Part shown: positions 60,217-64,000 of the stretch, one piece after another
How positions within the stretch are numbered: the first letter of the stretch is position 1
How the letters are laid out: each line of letters starts with the position of its first letter
NCBI RefSeq assembly: GCF_030063285.1
Contig: NZ_JASISU010000002.1
Span: forward strand, 310,001-374,000
DNA: 64,000 bases
Direction: 5' to 3'
Source: Pseudarthrobacter sp. PS3-L1
GTDB taxonomy: Bacteria; Actinomycetota; Actinomycetes; Actinomycetales; Micrococcaceae
The notes under the pieces: model-generated
Database searches by the model: none
The model's input: the letters and a program-made list of their open reading frames with translations, nothing else
What the model was told of the DNA's origin: nothing
Made by a program: the position numbers and the translations under genes

Positions 60217-61094
60217 GTGTCCTGTGAACCTTTTTGCGCCCCTTCGCGTGGCACGCTACCGGCCGATTCCTGGCAAAGGGCCTTCAGGAAACAACCATCT
60301 GCGGGGTGCCGTGTCCAGCATGCCGGCCGTATCCATTCAGATGAGGAGGGCTTTTGGCGCTCCCCTGGATTAAGGACGATTCGGGGCTGACCCGGAATGA
60401 GGTGCCACATTACCCACGCGGAGGGATGGATACAACAGATCTCCATAGCCAGCCTTCCTCCCTGCTGGCACCTTTACCGCAGCAGGGGAGTTTGACGGGC
60501 GTTGCGTTACTATCGCAAGGGCTCAGGGCTCAGGGCCCAGGGCCCAGGGCCCAGGGCCCAGGGCTTCTCAGGAAGGGCGCCTTACCGGGGCATGCGCGTC
60601 GAAGACTTGCTACGGCCAAGCGCTCCGGCGCTGGCCGCCTACTTCGTCCAGTGTGTAGATCGCGACCACACAATACAGCGGACATGCTCCCAGGGGCAGT
60701 GTTGGTGCTCTGGAAGGGGCCGCGACCCTCCCAGTCAGAGATACAGGGGGAAGGCCTTGTGTATGGCCGGTGGTTGCCGCAGCGGGCCGCTGCGCTAGCA
60801 CCAGCGACTGCTCCGGTACCAGGCGATCCCTGACAAGCAGTGGATTCATCGAGGGAGCAATCGTGGGTCCAGGCTTCGCCGAGGCCACCTGACGCAACTA
60901 CCTTCACGGCTCTATCGCGACACGGCACCGCGGAGCCCTCCTTCCAAAGACTGCACACAGCTCATGAGGTCTCACGAGCTACAGAGCCAGGGCAGGAATC
61001 CGGAAGGGATGAGCGGCCGGGGGAGCGGTGCAGCCGAGGACAAAGTGCCCACCGTAAACTGGGACTGTGACAACCAGGACAGCAGGCCGAGACC
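60217..61094. other. Long stretch with no recognisable gene
   Basis: Between the cta terminator and gntR. Open frames exist on both strands, for example 60354-60833 on plus and 60530-60958 on minus. None has a recognisable domain, and the apparent repeats in their products come from the heptamer repeat at 60519. It may hold a small RNA, a degraded gene, or long regulatory DNA for gntR. I see no transposase remnant or terminal repeats. Confidence 0.6.
60519..60560. repeat. Tandem heptamer repeat
   Basis: Six head-to-tail 7-base units: two GGGCTCA, then four GGGCCCA, followed by a degenerate GGGCTTC. GGGCCC is self-complementary. It sits in the gene-free gap before gntR. The tract length could vary by slippage. 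Confidence 0.9.
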
Positions 61095-61886
61095 ATGCCC
61101 TCTGACGCACACCAGATTCCGGGTGAGATTGACCGCAGCGGGGGTACGGCCATCCACGTGCAGCTCCGTGAAATTCTTCGCAGATATATAACAGCATCGA
61201 ACATGCCCGGCGCAGCACTGCCATCGGAACGAATATTGGCCGAGCGGTTCGGCCTCGCGAGAATGACTGTCCGGCAGGCAATTGATGCCCTGGTAGGAGA
61301 GGAAATCCTCGAACGCGTTGTGGGGCTTGGCACGTTTGTCCGCAAGCCAAAACTCGACCTCCAAGTGAAGCTGACGTCATACAGCGAGGAGATGCAGCGC
61401 CGTGGGATGGTCCCCGCTGCCAAAGTCCTGAGCTTTGAACAAATCGCCGCCAGTGCCTTCCTGGCGCGTGAACTGCAGCTTGAGGAGGGAACGCCACTGG
61501 TGCGTTTCCGACGCCTCCTGCTTGCCGATGGGGAACCGATGAGCGTGGATGAGAACTTCATCCCTGCACACCGTGTACCCGGCCTCCTGGATGGTGAGCC
61601 GCCTACATCCCTCTATAACGTCTTGCGAGACAATTATGGATTGGTCATGGAATGGGGCGAGGACATGATCGAGGCTACGGCTGCTTCTCCATCAACTGCC
61701 CGGCTGCTCAATGTCGAGGTGGGTATGCCGCTGCTCAAAATCCAGCGACATGCCTTTGTTTCGCGCACCATGGCAGACTATTCCGTGTCGTACTACAGGG
61801 CGGACAGGTACAAACTATGGGTACCCCTGCAGCGCCCTGGCGGTCGTCCCGGACGTCAACCTGGTGCCACCTATCGCGGAGTGTGA
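61095..61886 (+). CDS. GntR family regulator, HutC/UTRA type
   Basis: Transcription regulator of 263 residues. The N-terminal winged helix covers about residues 15-80 (LPSERILAERFGLARMTVRQAI, split as LPSERILAERF and RMTVRQAID; VVGLGTFV). It is followed by a UTRA effector domain (LTSYSEEMQRRGMVPAAKVLS near 93-113; VSYYRADRYKLWVPL near 233-247). The pattern resembles DasR-like sugar-phosphate sensors, but its ligand and targets are unknown. It stands alone between the cta and qcr genes. ATG 61095. Confidence 0.88.
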   Translation: MPSDAHQIPGEIDRSGGTAIHVQLREILRRYITASNMPGAALPSERILAERFGLARMTVRQAIDALVGEEILERVVGLGTFVRKPKLDLQVKLTSYSEEMQRRGMVPAAKVLSFEQIAASAFLARELQLEEGTPLVRFRRLLLADGEPMSVDENFIPAHRVPGLLDGEPPTSLYNVLRDNYGLVMEWGEDMIEATAASPSTARLLNVEVGMPLLKIQRHAFVSRTMADYSVSYYRADRYKLWVPLQRPGGRPGRQPGATYRGV

Positions 61887-61946
61887 GTCACCTGCGACTG
61901 GGCTACATGCCAGGGTATCGCCGGAGCTCACGGCGCAAGAGATATA

Positions 61947-61986
61947 AGTATGGCCCCGGTTCAAGGAACCGGGGCCATACTCATTT
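61947..61986. terminator. Terminator between gntR and qcrB
   Basis: Perfect 16-pair stem (61947-61962 with 61966-61981), 3-base loop, T-rich CATTTTT after it on plus. It serves convergent gntR and qcrB. Confidence 0.88.
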
Positions 61987-62000
61987 TTCACCTACGTGGA

Positions 62001-63680
62001 TCAGCGGCTGATGCTCTTGTTATCGGCGGAAGAATCAATCGCCTCATGGTCGCCGTGGTGACCATGAGCCGCCTCCAGCTCAGAGGGAGTAGCAGGAGCC
62101 ACCCGGTCTTCAAAGAACCACTTCGAGAGCAGAGCACGACGCTTCTCACTGCCATCCACTACGCCGTTTTCATTGGGCTGGGCGGGCAACGGTTCAGGCG
62201 ATTCGAAACCAACCAGCTTGTAGCGCTTGTACTCATCCACCGGAGCATGAACTTCAATGAACTCGCCATGGGGAAGGCGGACGATTCGTCCGGTCTCCCG
62301 ACCGTGAAGGGCAATCTCACGGTCCTTGCGCTGCAACGCCAACGCGATCCGCTTGGTCACGATGAACGCAATGATCGGGCCAATGAAGAAGAGAGCACGA
62401 AGCCAGTACAGAACATCATTGAGCGATACATGGAAGTGGGTCGCAATGAGGTCCGATGCGGCAGCAGCCCACATGACGCAGTACCAGACGAACCCGGCCA
62501 TACCAATGGCGGTACGGGTAGGAGCGTTGCGCGGACGGTCAAGTACGTGGTGTTCGCGCTTGTCCTTGGTGATCCACTGCTCGATCCAGGGGTAAGTGAA
62601 CATCACCGAGAACAGGATGCCTGCAGGTATAAGTGCCGGCAGCAGAACATTGAGCGAAAGCACGAATCCGAAAATAACGAATTCGAAGTGGAAGTCACCT
62701 ATGACACCTGGCATGAGGCGCAACGCCCCATCAACGAATCCGATGTACCAGTCAGGCTGCGTACCAGCGGATACCGGGGAGGGATCGTAGGGTCCGTAGT
62801 TCCAAATGGGGTTGATGGTGAACAAGCCTGCGATCAAGGCGATCACACCGAACACAATGAAGAAGAAGCCGCCGGCTTTGGCTGCATATACAGGACCCAG
62901 CGGGTAACCAACGACGTTGCCGTCATTGCGTCCCGGGCCTGGGTACTGCGTGTGCTTGTGTACTACGACCATAAAGAGGTGGGCGACGATCATCAGGAGG
63001 ATGAGCGCTGGAACCAACAGGATGTGGAGAACATAGAGACGACCGATAACGGCTGTCCCGGGGAACTCTCCGCCGAAGAGGAAGAACGAGATGAAGGTAC
63101 CGACAACCGGGATCGACTTGATGACACCGTCAATAATCCGCAGACCGTTACCGGAGAGCAGGTCATCGGGAAGGGAGTAACCGGTAAAACCGGCGGCCAT
63201 GGCGAGGATCAGCAGTGTGGAGCCAACTACCCAGTTCATCTCGCGCGGCTTGCGGAATGCACCCGTGAAAAACACGCGAAGCATGTGCACGGCTACTGAA
63301 GCAACGAAGAGCAGTGCGGCCCAGTGGTGAACCTGCCGCATGAACAGGCCACCACGAATATCGAAGGAGATGTTCAGGGAGGAACTGTACGCAACAGACA
63401 TTTCAACGTTCTGCAGCGGGATATAGGAACCGGTGTAGTGCGTCTCGGCCATTGACGGGTCGTAGAAGAAAGTCAGGAACGTTCCAGACATCAACAGGAT
63501 GACGAAGGAGTAGAGCGCTACTTCACCAAACATGAAGGACCAGTGGTCAGGGAAGACTTTCCGGCCAAATTCGCGAAGGATTCCAGATCCGCCAACACGT
63601 TCATCGACGAAGTTGGTGATCTGCCCGCCCTTGGTCTTCGCGACGAAAGCGGGTTCAGCTGTTGTTGTTGCTGCGCTCAT
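62001..63680 (-). CDS. qcrB: Cytochrome b subunit of the bc1 complex
   Basis: Core quinol-oxidising subunit of 559 residues with eight or nine helices. Heme-ligand histidines lie in RQVHHWAALLFVASVAVHML and in the VLHILLVPALILL to HLFMVVVHKH region. The Qo-site motif reads PDWY (near residue 319), where many other bacteria have PEWY. An extended C-terminal tail ends in a His-rich AHGHHGDHEA. ATG 63680 is chosen. It overlaps the end of qcrA by 26 bases. In actinobacteria this complex forms a supercomplex with the cta oxidase. Confidence 0.95.
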   Translation of the reverse strand: MSAATTTAEPAFVAKTKGGQITNFVDERVGGSGILREFGRKVFPDHWSFMFGEVALYSFVILLMSGTFLTFFYDPSMAETHYTGSYIPLQNVEMSVAYSSSLNISFDIRGGLFMRQVHHWAALLFVASVAVHMLRVFFTGAFRKPREMNWVVGSTLLILAMAAGFTGYSLPDDLLSGNGLRIIDGVIKSIPVVGTFISFFLFGGEFPGTAVIGRLYVLHILLVPALILLMIVAHLFMVVVHKHTQYPGPGRNDGNVVGYPLGPVYAAKAGGFFFIVFGVIALIAGLFTINPIWNYGPYDPSPVSAGTQPDWYIGFVDGALRLMPGVIGDFHFEFVIFGFVLSLNVLLPALIPAGILFSVMFTYPWIEQWITKDKREHHVLDRPRNAPTRTAIGMAGFVWYCVMWAAAASDLIATHFHVSLNDVLYWLRALFFIGPIIAFIVTKRIALALQRKDREIALHGRETGRIVRLPHGEFIEVHAPVDEYKRYKLVGFESPEPLPAQPNENGVVDGSEKRRALLSKWFFEDRVAPATPSELEAAHGHHGDHEAIDSSADNKSISR

Positions 63681-64000
63681 GCATATCACGCTCCCAGTAA
63701 CTCGGTCCTACGGGTTCTTTGAAGTCGCTGGTGGCGACCAGGTAACCCTCGTCATCTACCGCAATGGGCAGCTGGGGAAGAGGGCGGCTGGCGGGGCCGA
63801 AGATCACTTTGCACTCACGCGTGAGGTCAAAAGTGGACTGGTGGCACGGGCACAGCAGGTGGTGCGTCTGCTGCTCGTAAAGAGCAACCGGGCAACCGAC
63901 GTGGGTGCAGATTTTCGAGTAGGCAACAATGCCGTTGTAGGCCCAATCCTCACGGCCTGGACTCGGGTTCAGCGAGGCAGGATCAAGACGCATGAGCAGG
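63655..64000 (-). CDS. qcrA: Rieske iron-sulfur subunit of the bc1 complex, C-terminal part
   Basis: The C-terminal 115 or so residues of the actinobacterial Rieske protein; the reading frame stays open past the window edge. The 2Fe-2S motifs CTHVGCPVALYE and LLCPCHQSTFDL supply two Cys and two His ligands, and the GPASRPLPQLPI proline loop follows. It passes electrons from quinol to cytochrome c (QcrC). qcrC and ctaE are expected upstream, outside the window. Confidence 0.93.
   Translation of the reverse strand, partial: LLMRLDPASLNPSPGREDWAYNGIVAYSKICTHVGCPVALYEQQTHHLLCPCHQSTFDLTRECKVIFGPASRPLPQLPIAVDDEGYLVATSDFKEPVGPSYWERDMHERSNNNS

Noticed and set aside
60354-60833. 159-codon plus-strand ORF in the gap before gntR
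   Set aside because: Product is dominated by the heptamer repeat, has no domain, and competes with open frames on the other strand. Not called, but listed under the gap.
61050-61083. DasR-like operator upstream of gntR (ACTGG...CCAG)
   Set aside because: Half-sites are present but the spacing and centre do not match the known DasR site.
61950-63299. 449-codon open frame on the plus strand
   Set aside because: Antisense to qcrB; begins in the terminator and has no domain.

Overview
The window is a gene-dense, high-GC stretch of a single actinobacterial chromosome. It is most like Arthrobacter or a close relative (Micrococcaceae). Pointers are the mIHF-type integration host factor between pyrF and gmk, a helicase-dead PriA, the four-helix CtaF subunit of the actinobacterial cytochrome oxidase, a cytochrome b with a PDWY motif, DUF3043 and DUF3097 proteins, many GTG starts, and leader ORFs that look leaderless. 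I saw no tRNA, rRNA, CRISPR array, prophage or insertion sequence. The content is mostly conserved housekeeping.

Layout. (1) 28-13771, plus strand: pyrC, a PH-like membrane protein, carA, carB and pyrF (pyrimidine synthesis), then mihF, gmk, rpoZ, coaBC, metK and priA. (2) 13768-16657, minus strand: glycosyltransferase, alpha/beta hydrolase, aldo/keto reductase. (3) 16667-21977: a SorC-type regulator divergent from glpD-glpF-glpK (glycerol use). (4) 22138-30064: leuS behind a leucine-rich leader peptide and terminator, then degV, comEA, comEC and holA. (5) 30065-36168: rpsT, a PemK-like protein, lepA, hemW, a DUF4870 protein and a DUF3097 protein. (6) 36083-46191: a CIRCE element, hrcA, dnaJ and rsmE; a divergent GerMN lipoprotein; phoH, ybeY, a CorC-type transporter, era and an LCP ligase. 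(7) 46267-54749: pepO, leuA behind a second leucine-rich leader, recO, uppS, a hydrolase, pyrD and a DUF3043 protein. (8) 54914-64000: an M20 dipeptidase, an IscA/ErpA protein and ctaC-ctaD-ctaF, a 927-base stretch with no recognisable gene, a GntR regulator, then qcrB and the end of qcrA.

The most interesting signal is a matched pair of apparent leucine attenuators. leuA (leucine synthesis) and leuS (leucine charging of tRNA) each follow a 17-codon leader ORF of the form M-R-A-x-Leu(3-4)-S. Each ORF begins seven bases after a -10-like hexamer, which suggests a leaderless transcript. In each case a stem forms just downstream, followed by a similar T-rich tract (TTTGTGTTG in leuA, TTTTGTGTGT in leuS). 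At leuS the terminator is canonical and competing pairings can be drawn. This suggests that one mechanism senses charged tRNA-Leu to set both leucine supply and leucine charging.

Other points of interest are the SorC-type control of glycerol genes, two perfect hairpins between glpD and glpF, a ComEC without the usual metallo-beta-lactamase domain, and a tandem heptamer repeat inside the large gene-free gap before gntR.
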